Shown: positions 38,263-48,245, numbered from the stretch's first letter. The stretch is 64,000 nucleotides of DNA from Gammaproteobacteria bacterium (GCA_029882355.1 JAOUKV010000006.1:1-64000); one strand, 5' to 3'. The notes: generated by a model not told the origin, from the letters alone. A program made the numbers and translations.

Positions 38263-40167
38263 ATGAGTGTTGATACTGCAACCGAAACCATGGAATTCCA
38301 GACCGAAGCTCGTCAAATTTTACATTTGATGACGCATTCACTGTATTCGAATAAAGAAATTTTTCTAAGAGAGTTGATTTCGAATGCCTCGGATGCCTGT
38401 GACAAGCTGCGTTTTGAAGCTTTATCTGATGATAGCCTATACGGCGATGATGGCGAGCTAGCCATTACCATCGATTTTGATAAAGAAGCCAATACGCTGA
38501 CTCTGCGTGATAACGGCATCGGAATGAATCGTCAGGAAATTATTGATAACATCGGCACCATCGCCAGTTCAGGTACCAAAAAATTCCTTGAAACACTTAC
38601 TGGTGACCAGGCCAAAGACTCACAAATGATCGGCCAGTTTGGTGTTGGTTTTTATTCTAGTTTTATTGTTGCTGATAAAGTTACCGTCACCAGTCGCCGT
38701 GCGGGCGCTGCTGCTGATGAGGCCGTAGTCTGGGAATCAGACGGTCACGGTAGTTTCACTTTAGGTGCTACTGAAAAAGCTGATCGTGGTACAGAAATTG
38801 TATTACACCTGAAAGAAGACGAAAAGGAATTTGCCGATAACTACCGTCTGCGTAATATCATCAAACAGTATTCAGATCATATTTCTTTACCTATCAACAT
38901 GCTCAAAGTTGTGCATGATGCGGAATCGAAAGAAGGTGAAGAAGAAATTATTGAAGTGCCTGAGTACGAACGTGTAAACAGCGCGTCTGCTTTATGGGCG
39001 CGTGATAAAAAAGACATCACCGATGAAGAGTACAAAGATTTCTATAAACACGTCAGCCACGATTTTCAGGATCCGCAGACCTGGGTACATAACCGCGTAG
39101 AAGGCAACCAAAGTTACACTACTTTGTTATACATTCCTGCGAACGCGCCTTTCGATTTATACGAACGTGATCACAAACGTGGTATTAAATTATACGTGAA
39201 ACGTACTTTTATCATGGATGATGCTGAGCACCTGATGCCTAACTATTTACGTTTCGTTAAAGGTGTGGTCGATTCCGATGATTTGCCATTGAACGTGTCT
39301 CGCGAGATTTTACAGCAGAATAAAATCACTGATCAAATTCGTGGTGCATCAGTCAAGAAAATATTAGGTCTACTGGAGTCGATGGCGAAAAACAAACCGG
39401 AAGATTATGCCTCGTTCTGGAAAACATTCGGGCAGGTAATGAAGGAAGGGCCTATCGAAGATTTTGCTAACAAGGAACGCATCGCCAAGTTGTTACGTTT
39501 TAATAGCACAGAATCTGACAATACAGATCAAACAGTGTCTCTTGAAGATTATGTCTCACGAATGAAAGAGAAACAGGAAAAAATTTATTTCATTACTGCT
39601 GAGTCACATACCGCCGCTAAGAACAGCCCGCACCTTGAAGTCTTCAGGAAAAAAGGTGTTGAAGTATTGTTGTTGAGCGACCGTGTTGATGAATGGCTGG
39701 TGTCGCATCTGAATGAATTTGATGGCAAACCATTGCAGTCAATTTTACGCGGTGACCTTGATCTGGGTGACGAAGAAGATAAGGAAGAGAAAGAAAAACT
39801 CACTGAAGAGTTTAAGGGTGTTACCGAGAAAGTTAAGAATCTGTTGGGCGATAAAGTCAGCGAAGTTCGCATGTCACAACGCTTAACTGATTCGCCTTCG
39901 TGCCTGGTTCTCAACGAATCAGATATGAGTGAACAGATGCAGAAAATTATGGAAGCTGCCGGCCAGTACGCACCTAAAGCAAAGCCAGTTCTGGAACTGA
40001 ACGCCGATCATGCATTAGTGAAGAAGTTGCATGATCTTGCCGATGATGGTCTTGAAGACTGGGCTATGTTGTTATTTGAGCAGGCAGCATTGGCCGCGGG
40101 TAACCAGCTTGAAGATTCGGCCGAATTTGTTAAACGTGTGAATCGTTTATTGACAGATAAAGCTTAA
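38263..40167 (+). CDS. htpG: Molecular chaperone HtpG (bacterial Hsp90)
   Basis: 634 residues from the ATG at 38263, which has GGAGAAAG upstream; the open frame to 38215 adds a non-family N terminus. HtpG is an ATP-driven cytosolic chaperone. The GHKL ATPase motifs are clear: [35 protein letters not shown] and [11 protein letters not shown]. The middle domain has VKRTFIMDD and [10 protein letters not shown] with the catalytic Arg. The protein ends without MEEVD, as in bacteria. Expected to be heat-inducible through the upstream sigma32-type promoter. Confidence 0.97.
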   Translation: MSVDTATETMEFQTEARQILHLMTHSLYSNKEIFLRELISNASDACDKLRFEALSDDSLYGDDGELAITIDFDKEANTLTLRDNGIGMNRQEIIDNIGTIASSGTKKFLETLTGDQAKDSQMIGQFGVGFYSSFIVADKVTVTSRRAGAAADEAVVWESDGHGSFTLGATEKADRGTEIVLHLKEDEKEFADNYRLRNIIKQYSDHISLPINMLKVVHDAESKEGEEEIIEVPEYERVNSASALWARDKKDITDEEYKDFYKHVSHDFQDPQTWVHNRVEGNQSYTTLLYIPANAPFDLYERDHKRGIKLYVKRTFIMDDAEHLMPNYLRFVKGVVDSDDLPLNVSREILQQNKITDQIRGASVKKILGLLESMAKNKPEDYASFWKTFGQVMKEGPIEDFANKERIAKLLRFNSTESDNTDQTVSLEDYVSRMKEKQEKIYFITAESHTAAKNSPHLEVFRKKGVEVLLLSDRVDEWLVSHLNEFDGKPLQSILRGDLDLGDEEDKEEKEKLTEEFKGVTEKVKNLLGDKVSEVRMSQRLTDSPSCLVLNESDMSEQMQKIMEAAGQYAPKAKPVLELNADHALVKKLHDLADDGLEDWAMLLFEQAALAAGNQLEDSAEFVKRVNRLLTDKA

Positions 40168-40220
40168 TCTCGGCATATTTATCAAGCGCATGACTTAGTT
40201 TTTTAGGCTTAAGGTTTATT

Positions 40221-40607
40221 ATGAGTGAGTCATTGCGTTTAGATAAATGGCTTTGGGCTGCGCGCTTTTATAAAACACGTGCACTTGCTACCGAGGCAGT
40301 GAATGGTGGCAAGGTTCATCTCAACGATAATCGTGTAAAACCGGGACGCGAAGTGAAGCCTGGTGATGCACTAACGATTCATCGTGGCGGATACACTTTT
40401 GAAATAACCGTGCTCGGTGTCCACAAACAACGGCGTCCTGCCAAAGAAGCACAATTATTGTTTGAGGAAAGTGAAGCCAGTATTGCTGCAAGGGAAGAGC
40501 AGGCTGAGAATCAACGCTTAGCTAATAGCGGACAACATGCACCTGATCATCGTCCTAATAAACGAGAACGCAGGCATATTGTGAAGTTTACGCGGAAGCA
40601 TGAATAA
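40221..40607 (+). CDS. hslR: Heat-shock protein 15 (S4-domain RNA-binding protein)
   Basis: 128 residues. Hsp15 binds the 50S subunit carrying a stalled nascent chain and helps recycle it. The N-terminal S4 fold is visible (LRLDKWLWAARFYKTRALAT, GGKVHLNDNRVKPG), followed by a basic C-terminal tail (RPNKRERRHIVKFTRKHE). It follows htpG by 53 bases and may share its heat-shock promoter. Confidence 0.9.
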   Translation: MSESLRLDKWLWAARFYKTRALATEAVNGGKVHLNDNRVKPGREVKPGDALTIHRGGYTFEITVLGVHKQRRPAKEAQLLFEESEASIAAREEQAENQRLANSGQHAPDHRPNKRERRHIVKFTRKHE

Positions 40608-40638
40608 CTAGAAATGCCTCAGCCAGTTTTTAATAGGT

Positions 40639-41304
40639 TTACTCAGCAATTAACTCGCTGATCAGTGTTTCAAGATGATCTAGCATCCCAAAAGATATAT
40701 CTCTCAAAACACCTTTTTTATCTATCAGAATAGATGAAGGTGTGCCTTGTAGTTGGTAAGTTTCAAACGTGAGTGCCTTGTGCGTTTTTGTATTTAGATA
40801 TTGTTCAGCCTGTTTATGAATAGCGAACTGTTTTTCTTCTGGCCAATCATTGTATTCAGGTATCTGGCTTTCTATAAACGCGAGTATTCTTTCTTCGCTT
40901 ATTTCATCATCGTGTTCAACCAGTTTGTCCATGGCGACAGCAAAGGGGATTTTGTAATCGAGTTTATTGCCCTGCAAATATTCGGTATTGGCGAGTTGTT
41001 TCAGTGGCTCACCGATGACTTCACCGGTTGCAAGTAAATGTTTTAAATTATCCAGTGTGTTGACTTCAAAATGTTCAAAGGCGGTGGCGATGCCCAGCAC
41101 GATGAGATCTTGTTTTTCAAATAATGAATGCAATCGAATGACTTCAGGCAAGGCATGTATGAAGCAGCCAGTGCAGTTCACCTGAAATACCTGTATCAGA
41201 ATAGCTTTACCGAGGTGATCACTGAGATTAGATGGCTCTCCCTGTAGCCATGTTTGTAATTCTAGTTCGGGTGCTTTCTGGCCAATGTGTGCGATGCTTG
41301 TCAT
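40639..41304 (-). CDS. Thioredoxin-like (AhpC/TSA-TlpA type) protein, apparently cytoplasmic
   Basis: 221 residues. A thioredoxin fold with redox pair Cys44 and Cys47 in QVNCTGCFIH and a cis-Pro in LQGTPSSILID. A roughly 70-residue helical insertion lies between the active-site half and the C-terminal half. No signal peptide or membrane anchor is seen, unlike classical TlpA. The gene starts three bases after the stop of the GNAT gene, so the two form an operon. Probable disulphide reductase or peroxidase-like role; substrate unknown. Confidence 0.8.
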   Translation of the reverse strand: MTSIAHIGQKAPELELQTWLQGEPSNLSDHLGKAILIQVFQVNCTGCFIHALPEVIRLHSLFEKQDLIVLGIATAFEHFEVNTLDNLKHLLATGEVIGEPLKQLANTEYLQGNKLDYKIPFAVAMDKLVEHDDEISEERILAFIESQIPEYNDWPEEKQFAIHKQAEQYLNTKTHKALTFETYQLQGTPSSILIDKKGVLRDISFGMLDHLETLISELIAE

Positions 41305-41307
41305 GCC

Positions 41308-41928
41308 TTATTTTATACCTTCTTCTGCTAGCGTGCGCATACGCTGTGCGTGGCAATCACGTGCATCCTTAACCATATAATGTTCGCCCGAATGACGGAA
41401 GCCCAGTTTGGTGTAGAAGCGTTTGAGTTGATTTTTAAGTTCTGGCGTGCGCTCTTCAATTTTGTCATCAACAATAGGTACGGCTTTTAAGGCGACCAGT
41501 GTATTGTTCATGTCCACTATTTGGCTCATGCGTTTCATCATTTCTGTGCCAATACTGTGGTTTCTATATTCAGGATCAACCATGAGTTCGCTGATGTAGA
41601 CCAGGCCACCGCAAGGCGTTTCTTCTGGCTCATCTTTGCTGAAAGCTTCAAGAAAACAATTATTGTCGGAAAGGATATGTGCACCAAGATCAGAAATTTC
41701 TGGCGAGATGGAGTCGAATAGATCCTGTAAGTCATCGAAGGATTTTCTCGCAAGCGAAATATCGACTCGTTGTCCCTTTATACTACCAACCACTTTTTCA
41801 TCGGCACTTTCGTCATCCCAGGTAACCGCTTTACCCTGAAAGCTGAGCAGGAAATGGCTAAATTCTTCTAAATCTGAAGGTTTGATCGAAAACTCAAATT
41901 CTAAATCTGAAAGAAGATCTGATTTCAT
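41308..41928 (-). CDS. GNAT-family N-acetyltransferase-like protein
   Basis: 206 residues. The C-terminal half carries GNAT features: a beta strand, VYISELMVDPEYR, the acetyl-CoA loop NHSIGTEMM, and a late FYTKLGFRHSGEHYMVKD segment. The N-terminal ~100 residues are acidic and unassigned. The acceptor is unknown. It leads a two-gene operon with the thioredoxin-like gene and is divergent from the deacetylase gene, an arrangement that could pair acetylation with deacetylation, though that is only suggestive. Confidence 0.72.
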   Translation of the reverse strand: MKSDLLSDLEFEFSIKPSDLEEFSHFLLSFQGKAVTWDDESADEKVVGSIKGQRVDISLARKSFDDLQDLFDSISPEISDLGAHILSDNNCFLEAFSKDEPEETPCGGLVYISELMVDPEYRNHSIGTEMMKRMSQIVDMNNTLVALKAVPIVDDKIEERTPELKNQLKRFYTKLGFRHSGEHYMVKDARDCHAQRMRTLAEEGIK

Positions 41929-42059
41929 AATATCTGTGCCGTGTGTGTATATGAGTTGTTTCTAATATGCGATTAAAGTTGTTAAAAATCAAGTTAATAA
42001 TAGATTACCTGGTGTAGTGTTGAGCTGGCTCAATTAACTAACTTTCTGAAAATTACCAT

Positions 42060-43004
42060 ATGTCGAAATCATCTGTTGCTATTATTGCTGGCTCACAACT
42101 GGCTGATTACCACTTTGGCGAAGAACATGCATTTGGCCCACTTCGGCATAAGGCTTTTCTGGAGGGTATGGACAGTCTCGGATTAAGTTCGCAGGTCGAA
42201 TGGCTGGCGCCGGTTCAATGTGATACTAAAAGTCTGCAAAGTTTTCATAACGATGAATTTGTAGAGATGGTCAGGCAGCGCTCAGAAGCGGGTACGGGGT
42301 TTCTTGATAGCGGTGATACGCCTGCTCGTAAAGGTATTTTCGAAGCTGCTTCAACCGTCGTAGGTTCGGTGCTCGACATGGTCGACAGGATTATGGATAA
42401 ACAGTTTCGGCGCGGCTTTGTGCCTATCGCCGGTCTGCATCATGGCTATCGCGATCATTGCAGTGGTTTCTGTGTCTTCAATGATTGCGCTATTGCTATC
42501 GAACACTTACGCAAACGACACGATCTAAAGAAAATTCTATACGTCGATATCGATGCGCATCATGGAGATGGCGTGTTTTATAACTACGATAGTGATAGCA
42601 ACCTTTTTATCGTCGATTTTCATGAAGACGGGCGCTTTCTTTATCCCGGTACAGGTGCTGCTGATGAGACGGGAAGTGGCCCCGCCAATGGCACGAAGAT
42701 GAATTTTCCAATGTCGAAACAGGCAAATGATGAAGATTTTTCTCGGTTATGGTCTGAAGCTGAAACATTTATAAAATCGATTGAACCTGAGTTTATTATC
42801 TTGCAGTGTGGCGCCGATAGTATGAAAGGTGACCCTATTACACATCTGGAATATTCACAACAATCCTATCAGCTGGCCACTGAAAGTTTATCCCGCATTG
42901 CCGACGAAATTTGTGATGGCAGACTTGTTGCGTTGGGTGGTGGCGGTTATAACATGGAAAATATAGCACTGGCCTGGCCAGTAGTTGTGCGCGCTATGCT
43001 TTAA
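42060..43004 (+). CDS. Histone deacetylase family protein (AcuC/acetylpolyamine amidohydrolase type)
   Basis: 314 residues. A zinc-dependent deacetylase of the arginase-deacetylase fold. Zinc ligands are in YVDIDAHHGDGVFY (Asp and His) and in LQCGADSMKGDP (Asp); the catalytic His pair is in AGLHHGYRDHCSGFCVFND; and the GGGGYN turn is near the C terminus. Bacterial members act on acetyl-CoA synthetase, acetylated polyamines or other acetylated substrates; the sequence does not say which. It is divergent from a GNAT gene. Confidence 0.88.
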   Translation: MSKSSVAIIAGSQLADYHFGEEHAFGPLRHKAFLEGMDSLGLSSQVEWLAPVQCDTKSLQSFHNDEFVEMVRQRSEAGTGFLDSGDTPARKGIFEAASTVVGSVLDMVDRIMDKQFRRGFVPIAGLHHGYRDHCSGFCVFNDCAIAIEHLRKRHDLKKILYVDIDAHHGDGVFYNYDSDSNLFIVDFHEDGRFLYPGTGAADETGSGPANGTKMNFPMSKQANDEDFSRLWSEAETFIKSIEPEFIILQCGADSMKGDPITHLEYSQQSYQLATESLSRIADEICDGRLVALGGGGYNMENIALAWPVVVRAML

Positions 43005-43008
43005 ATGC

Positions 43009-44166
43009 TTATAAATTTGATTGATGTTTAAGCAGTAGTTTTTCAGCGAGTGAAAGATTAAGGCTGCTCATTTTTTCTTTTACCAATTTAGCTGAATAAC
43101 GTTTTGCTTCTAATAAAGCAAAAAAACTATCTTTATTACCAATGGCTTTGTAATGAAGATAAGCAAGGTAGTAACCCTCGGCAATGTGATAACGATCTTC
43201 CTGAGTTAATGCATCAACCGAACCCTGTAACGAGGGTAGAGTGATCTGGTATTTCTCGCGTAAGCGATCCGGATTGCGAATACTGTCCTGATTGGCTTGA
43301 TAAATATGTGTCCAGAGCAGGGCGTCACCGTAATTATGCTCTGCAAGTTTCCATAACGAATCACCGTAAACAAGTATGTGATTTCGTTCAGTGAAAAAGA
43401 AAGTGTTTTTTTCTTCTTTTTGAATGGCTGATGTTACTGGTGGTGTATGAGTAGTTTGAGCAATATCGGTTGTTGATTGCTCTTCGACTGCGTCAATTGT
43501 TGTAATCTTTTGTTGCACAGGGGCGGCAGGAGTGCTTTGTATTATGATAGGTGCAACGGTTTGTTTAGCGATAATTGGCTGGCTACTTATTTCCTGATCT
43601 TTCTGTGATAAAAAAATAAGTAGGACAATAATAAGTACAGAACCTGTGCCCAAGAAATAAATTTTTCTATTAGATTTTATATTCTGTTTGTCTGCCTGTA
43701 TGGGCTGTGCGAGTTCTGTAGCGGGTACAGATTTTACTGCTTGTTCAGGCATTGCGGTCAGCGCAGCGTGTGCTCTTTCACTGACTTGAGGTGAAGCAGA
43801 TGACGTTACTGGTATAACGGGTCTAACCACGGCCTGGCTGGCTGCTTTTGTCTCACTAACCGGTATGGCTTTGGCTCTATTGGGTTCAATTAATTCACGC
43901 AGTGCTTTAGCCGGTGTGAAGACAACACGATTCTGTGCCTTTATAGTAATGGCCTGGCCTGTTTGTGGGTTACGTCCCTGATGTTCCGCCACGTATTTTA
44001 ATTTGAAAGTACCAAAATTTTGAATTCTAACGCTGCCATCACGCAGTAAACCATCCTTAACGATAAGCAGAACTTCTTTAGCTGCCGCTTTAACTTGCGC
44101 TAGCGGCATCGGCTGGCGTTCAACCAGACCAGTGAGCAGTGTTTGTGTGTAGATGGCGTCTTTCAT
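43009..44166 (-). CDS. HU-type DNA-binding domain fused to a membrane helix and periplasmic LysM-like domain
   Basis: 385 residues. Residues 1-95 are a complete HU/IHF-family domain, including the DNA-intercalating arm (EHQGRNPQTG, proline at 66) and INGRV-like ending VVFTPAKALRELI. A flexible Ala/Pro-rich linker leads to one membrane helix (about 169-187, IYFLGTGSVLIIVLLIFL). After another linker there is a LysM-like region (about 271-320, ILVYGDSLWKLAEHNYG) and a helical tail. The positive charges before the helix predict HU in the cytoplasm and LysM in the periplasm. The architecture suggests a protein that ties the nucleoid to the envelope; this is inference. Its ATG overlaps the stop of the small HU gene by one base (TAATG), so the two are translationally coupled. 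Confidence 0.82.
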   Translation of the reverse strand: MKDAIYTQTLLTGLVERQPMPLAQVKAAAKEVLLIVKDGLLRDGSVRIQNFGTFKLKYVAEHQGRNPQTGQAITIKAQNRVVFTPAKALRELIEPNRAKAIPVSETKAASQAVVRPVIPVTSSASPQVSERAHAALTAMPEQAVKSVPATELAQPIQADKQNIKSNRKIYFLGTGSVLIIVLLIFLSQKDQEISSQPIIAKQTVAPIIIQSTPAAPVQQKITTIDAVEEQSTTDIAQTTHTPPVTSAIQKEEKNTFFFTERNHILVYGDSLWKLAEHNYGDALLWTHIYQANQDSIRNPDRLREKYQITLPSLQGSVDALTQEDRYHIAEGYYLAYLHYKAIGNKDSFFALLEAKRYSAKLVKEKMSSLNLSLAEKLLLKHQSNL

Positions 44167-44450
44167 TATTCCGTTGGCTCGTTCAGCTGGCCTTTCAGTT
44201 TTTTAGCCGTGCGGAAAAATAATTTTTTGTGAGCAGGTATGTCGCACTGGCAGTTTTTACCCGGTAAGTATTGACGTTTTTGTGGAATTTGTTTGCAACC
44301 AAAACTACCAAAATCACGAAGAATAACGCTTTTACCATCGGCAAGATGAAGTGCTATCTCAGAGAAGAATCCCTGAATAATTTTTTTAGCTTCTACCTGA
44401 GTAATACCCTGTCTGGCGGCCAGTAGCTTTACAATCTCGCCTGTAGTCAT
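44166..44450 (-). CDS. Small HU-like DNA-binding protein
   Basis: 94 residues with the HU fold pattern (N-terminal helices, then VILRDFGSFGCKQI). The arm region differs from canonical HU: the RNP tip is replaced by a stretch with LPGKNCQCDIPAHKK, which keeps a proline but adds two Cys. The gene is directly upstream of, and coupled to, the HU-LysM fusion, so it is a likely heterodimer partner of that domain. This is not the housekeeping hupA/hupB type. Confidence 0.78.
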   Translation of the reverse strand: MTTGEIVKLLAARQGITQVEAKKIIQGFFSEIALHLADGKSVILRDFGSFGCKQIPQKRQYLPGKNCQCDIPAHKKLFFRTAKKLKGQLNEPTE

Positions 44451-44573
44451 GCTTCTCTCGCTTTTCCAGGTGGACTGGATTGGTTTAAGAGTTTATATGA
44501 TGAAGAATTCTAGCCTGAAGTGCAAGTGGGACTCATTTCCATGATCACGAATGGTGAATCTGCAAATAGGATT

Positions 44574-45437
44574 TTAATCTCTGCTCAACAGTTCAAGTAA
44601 GGCATTCGCAGGTCCTGAACGTGTTCTGGCTTTGTGAAAAACCACGCCTAGTTCACGCTGCATTTTTACATTTGTTATATCAATCACCTTAAGCGAGTCA
44701 TCTAGCATAGAGTCAGGTATCACGCCCCAACCAATACCGGTTTCAACCATGGCTTTGATGGTTTCCAGATAATTGGTTTCCATCAGGATATTGGTGTTGT
44801 CATCCAGTTTAAGCGCGTGGTTGATTAAGGTGCGAGTGTAAGTATCGGATGAGGGCAGAATTGATGGTTGGCTGAGTAGTTGTTTGCGGCTGATTTTCTT
44901 GGTCGCCGCCAGTGGATGATCGGCAGCAACCACACAGTGCATAGGATCGTGCCAGACATTTTGTAGTGTGAGGCGTTCATCGGATTGTGTTGGCAGGGTG
45001 ACAATGCCCAGTTCTATATCACCGTGCAGCACTTGCTGGCAGGCCTGTTCTGAATCCATGAATTGTAATTCCAGGTCAACATCAGGATAGTCTTTTGAAA
45101 ACTGACGTAATACGGCGGGCAGGCGATGTAGGCCGATGTGATGGCTGGTGGCAAAACGTAAATGACCACGTGTAGTTTCGCGCAGGTTGCTGATGATACG
45201 TTCGCTTTCTTCCAGTTCATCGAGAATGCGTCGATAGCCGGGGATGAGAGCATGGCCTGCTTCGGTGAGTTGCACGCTTTTACCAATACGGTCGAACAGG
45301 CTGATATCGAGATGCTGTTCCATGGTTTGTATGCGTTTGCTGATAGCTGGTTGTGTTAGAAACAGGCGTTCAGCAGCGCGCGAAAAAGAGACTGTTTCAC
45401 TGACGGCTAAAAAGGCACGAATATTCTGTATGTCCAT
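44574..45437 (-). CDS. LysR-family transcriptional regulator divergent from leuC
   Basis: 287 residues from the ATG at 45437 (MDIQNIRAFLAVSET); the longer frame to 45539 runs into the leuC upstream region. The N-terminal winged helix-turn-helix (AAERLFLTQPAISKRIQTME) and a C-terminal effector-binding domain are normal for the family. The divergent arrangement with leuC, sharing about 120 bases, is the usual LysR layout, so it probably regulates leuCD in response to a pathway metabolite. The effector is unknown. Confidence 0.88.
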   Translation of the reverse strand: MDIQNIRAFLAVSETVSFSRAAERLFLTQPAISKRIQTMEQHLDISLFDRIGKSVQLTEAGHALIPGYRRILDELEESERIISNLRETTRGHLRFATSHHIGLHRLPAVLRQFSKDYPDVDLELQFMDSEQACQQVLHGDIELGIVTLPTQSDERLTLQNVWHDPMHCVVAADHPLAATKKISRKQLLSQPSILPSSDTYTRTLINHALKLDDNTNILMETNYLETIKAMVETGIGWGVIPDSMLDDSLKVIDITNVKMQRELGVVFHKARTRSGPANALLELLSRD

Positions 45438-45560
45438 GTTTATATAATATAACAAAAAGGAATGGATATTATGAAAATAATGAATTTGTGTTATTTGTTG
45501 TTCGGGTCTAACCTCAGTGCCAGAGTTTGAATTAATCAAAGAATTGAAAGAGTGAGTCTA

Positions 45561-46967
45561 ATGATAGCTAAAACATTGTACGACAAATTATGGGATGCGC
45601 ACGTGGTGCGTAGCGAAGATAATGGCACAGCCTTGCTTTATATAGATCGCCATTTGGTTCACGAGGTGACCTCGCCGCAGGCGTTTGAAGGTTTGCGTAT
45701 GGCGGGTCGTAAACCCTGGCGTATTAATTCGGTGATGGCAGTGCCTGATCATAATGTACCGACCACTGATCGCAGTGCTGGTATCGAGGATCCAGTGGCA
45801 CGATTGCAGGTGGAGACGCTGGATGAAAACTGCCGGGAATTTGGCTTGAACGAGTTTGTTATGTCTGACATTCGTCAGGGTATTGTGCATGTGATTGGCC
45901 CTGAGCAGGGCGCGACCTTGCCGGGCATGACCGTGGTCTGTGGTGACTCGCATACTTCCACACACGGTGCTTTTGGTGCACTGGCGTTTGGTATCGGCAC
46001 CTCCGAAGTTGAACACGTATTGGCGACGCAATGTTTGTTGCAGAAAAAAAGTAAAAACATGTTGGTTAGTGTTGACGGTGAAGTCGGCGCCGGTGTTACC
46101 GCGAAGGATATCGTCCTGGCCGTGATCGGCGAAATCGGTACAGCCGGTGGCACAGGTTATGCCATTGAGTTTGGTGGTGATGCGATTCGTGCGCTCAGTA
46201 TAGAAGGCCGCATGACAGTTTGTAATATGGCGATTGAAGCCGGTGCACGCGCGGGCATGGTAGCTGTGGACAGTGCGACTATTGAATATGTGAAGGGTCG
46301 GCCTTATGCACCAACCGAAGAAGATTGGGATAGTGCGATTGCTGAATGGAAAGAATTGCATTCTGACGCCGACGCAAAATTTGATTATGAGGTTCATATT
46401 GATGCGACTTCGATCAAACCACAGGTGACCTGGGGCACTTCCCCGGAAATGGTGGTGGCGATTGATGATCTTGTACCTGATCCAGATAAAGAAACCGACA
46501 GTGTAAAAGCTGACGGTATGCGCAAGGCGCTGGCTTATATGGATTTAAAAGCGGGCACACCGATCAATGAAATTTCAATTGATAAAGTCTTTATTGGCTC
46601 CTGCACCAATTCGCGTATCGAAGATTTACGCGCAGCGGCAAAAGTCGCTGATGGTAAGCAGGTGGCAAGCAACGTGAAATTGGCGATGGTGGTACCGGGT
46701 TCGGGTTTGGTGAAACAGCAGGCGGAAGCAGAAGGTCTGGATAAAATTTTTATCACGGCGGGATTTGAATGGCGTGAGCCGGGTTGTTCCATGTGTCTGG
46801 CGATGAATGCGGATCGTCTGGAATCGGGTGAGCGTTGCGCTTCAACATCGAACCGAAATTTTGAAGGTCGTCAGGGTGCTGGTGGTCGTACGCATTTGGT
46901 GAGTCCGGCGATGGCAGCGGCGGCAGCGATTGCGGGACATTTTGCTGACGTGAATGAGGAGGGTTAA
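45561..46967 (+). CDS. leuC: 3-isopropylmalate dehydratase large subunit
   Basis: 468 residues. LeuC and LeuD isomerise 2- to 3-isopropylmalate in leucine synthesis using a 4Fe-4S cluster. Cluster cysteines are in [13 protein letters not shown] and [11 protein letters not shown]; the motif [19 protein letters not shown] is also present. ATG at 45561 is preferred; a GTG nine bases upstream is also in frame. leuD starts two bases after the stop. Synthase leuA is not in the window. Confidence 0.96.
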   Translation: MIAKTLYDKLWDAHVVRSEDNGTALLYIDRHLVHEVTSPQAFEGLRMAGRKPWRINSVMAVPDHNVPTTDRSAGIEDPVARLQVETLDENCREFGLNEFVMSDIRQGIVHVIGPEQGATLPGMTVVCGDSHTSTHGAFGALAFGIGTSEVEHVLATQCLLQKKSKNMLVSVDGEVGAGVTAKDIVLAVIGEIGTAGGTGYAIEFGGDAIRALSIEGRMTVCNMAIEAGARAGMVAVDSATIEYVKGRPYAPTEEDWDSAIAEWKELHSDADAKFDYEVHIDATSIKPQVTWGTSPEMVVAIDDLVPDPDKETDSVKADGMRKALAYMDLKAGTPINEISIDKVFIGSCTNSRIEDLRAAAKVADGKQVASNVKLAMVVPGSGLVKQQAEAEGLDKIFITAGFEWREPGCSMCLAMNADRLESGERCASTSNRNFEGRQGAGGRTHLVSPAMAAAAAIAGHFADVNEEG

Positions 46968-46969
46968 TC

Positions 46970-47605
46970 ATGCAAGTATTTAAACAACACAAAGGTATTG
47001 TTGCACCCATGGATCGACCCAATGTCGACACCGATGCGATTATTCCTAAACAGTTTTTGAAATCGATCAAACGTTCCGGCTTTGGTCCGAATGCATTCGA
47101 TGATTGGCGTTATCTCGATGAAGGCGGGCCAGATATTGATAATGATGGTCGTCGAGTGAATCCTGATTTCATATTGAATCTACCGCCCTACGATAAAGCC
47201 ACAATCTTGCTGGCCAGAGAGAATTTCGGCTGTGGTTCATCGCGTGAACATGCGGTCTGGGCTTTGGAAGACTTTGGCTTCCGTGCTGTGCTTGCGCCCA
47301 GTTTTGCCGACATCTTTTTCAATAACAGTTTTAAAAATGGCTTGTTACCAATAGTGCTGGATGCGGAGCTTATTGATTCTATTTTTAAGGCGATAGAAAA
47401 GAGCCCTGGCTTTGAATTGTCGATTGATCTGGAATCACAATCCATTTTGATGGAAGGTCACGAGCCAATTAAATTTGAGGTGGATGAATTCCGTAAGCAC
47501 TGTTTGTTGAATGGTCTGGATGATATTGCTTTGACCTTGCAGCATGCCGATGACATTAAAGCTTACGAGGCTAAAAGACGCCCGCAGGCACCCTGGCTGT
47601 TTTAG
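46970..47605 (+). CDS. leuD: 3-isopropylmalate dehydratase small subunit
   Basis: 211 residues. The aconitase swivel domain partner of LeuC. The characteristic [16 protein letters not shown] and [18 protein letters not shown] motifs are present. Immediately followed, with no gap, by a small lipoprotein gene before leuB. Confidence 0.95.
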   Translation: MQVFKQHKGIVAPMDRPNVDTDAIIPKQFLKSIKRSGFGPNAFDDWRYLDEGGPDIDNDGRRVNPDFILNLPPYDKATILLARENFGCGSSREHAVWALEDFGFRAVLAPSFADIFFNNSFKNGLLPIVLDAELIDSIFKAIEKSPGFELSIDLESQSILMEGHEPIKFEVDEFRKHCLLNGLDDIALTLQHADDIKAYEAKRRPQAPWLF

Positions 47606-48160
47606 ATGAGGTCATGGCGTAACAATATGGTTTTAGTTGTGCTGGTGTTCCTGGTGGCATGTAATTCTAATAAAGTATTGTTTGTGCCAGTTTCAGCATC
47701 GGCAGAAAAAGGTTCGGTGGTTTATATCTATCGTCCGATTAAGGCAGCTAATGTGATGTTGACACCTGATGTGAGTATTGCCGGCATTAAAACATTTGCT
47801 GTGGGCAATGGTGGCTATAAACAGCTTTATTTATCACCGGGCCAACATGCAATAAAGCTGGCGGCTATTGAAGGTAATACGCCTGCCGTGGAGCATGTGC
47901 TGAACGTGGTTGAAGGGCAGGTTCACTATCTACGTGTGGATGCTTTGATGAAGCTTGAGTTCGGGCAAACTTATCAGCCTTATAAACGGAAGTTTGAGTT
48001 GATGGAGGTGTTGGCTGAAATAGCGGTTACAGAACTTTCAGCCTGTACTGATATTGATGGGAATGAGGATCAGAAAAAAGCTGTGATTTCGATTGCGGAT
48101 GAGCAGCCTGAAGAGGCGACATTTTCGGTGGATAAAACAGCGAACCCCTTTTCCCGATAA
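47606..48160 (+). CDS. DUF2846-like predicted lipoprotein between leuD and leuB
   Basis: 184 residues. The hydrophobic N terminus ends in a lipobox (VFLVACNS), so it should be a lipoprotein. The body resembles DUF2846-type proteins: GSVVYIYRPIKAANVML near the N terminus and a YLSPGQHAIKLAA turn. It starts directly after the leuD stop, so it is translated with the leucine genes, although no link to leucine synthesis is apparent. The second ATG (47627) is an alternative start. Function unknown. Confidence 0.78.
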   Translation: MRSWRNNMVLVVLVFLVACNSNKVLFVPVSASAEKGSVVYIYRPIKAANVMLTPDVSIAGIKTFAVGNGGYKQLYLSPGQHAIKLAAIEGNTPAVEHVLNVVEGQVHYLRVDALMKLEFGQTYQPYKRKFELMEVLAEIAVTELSACTDIDGNEDQKKAVISIADEQPEEATFSVDKTANPFSR

Positions 48161-48183
48161 CAGACAGTGACTAGATATTCAAG

Positions 48184-48210
48184 TATAATTTGGCAGCCTA
48201 AATTGGCTGC
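48184..48210 (+). promoter_or_regulatory. Possible -10 element and hairpin ahead of leuB
   Basis: TATAAT lies at 48184 and a GCAGCC/GGCTGC hairpin with a six-base loop at 48193-48210, about 35 bases before leuB. No good -35 and no T tract follow, so an independent leuB promoter is possible, but terminator function is unlikely. Confidence 0.35.
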
Positions 48211-48245
48211 TGTACAGATAAACAATAAAGAAGACTGGATTAAGT

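Noticed and set aside
45456-45473. Near-identical match of AAAAGGAATGGATATTATG ahead of leuC to the leader of the giant gene starting at 32392.
   Set aside because: Similarity stops at the start codon region; it is a strong ribosome-binding context that could recur by chance.
45471-45530. Short frame (19 codons, several Leu) with a strong AAGGA upstream of leuC, considered as a leucine attenuation leader peptide.
   Set aside because: The Leu codons are scattered, not in a run, and no terminator-antiterminator pair lies between its stop and leuC. The divergent LysR gene is a better candidate for control.
48193-48210. Hairpin before leuB considered as a transcription terminator.
   Set aside because: No T tract follows the stem, and the hairpin lies within the likely 5' leader of leuB.
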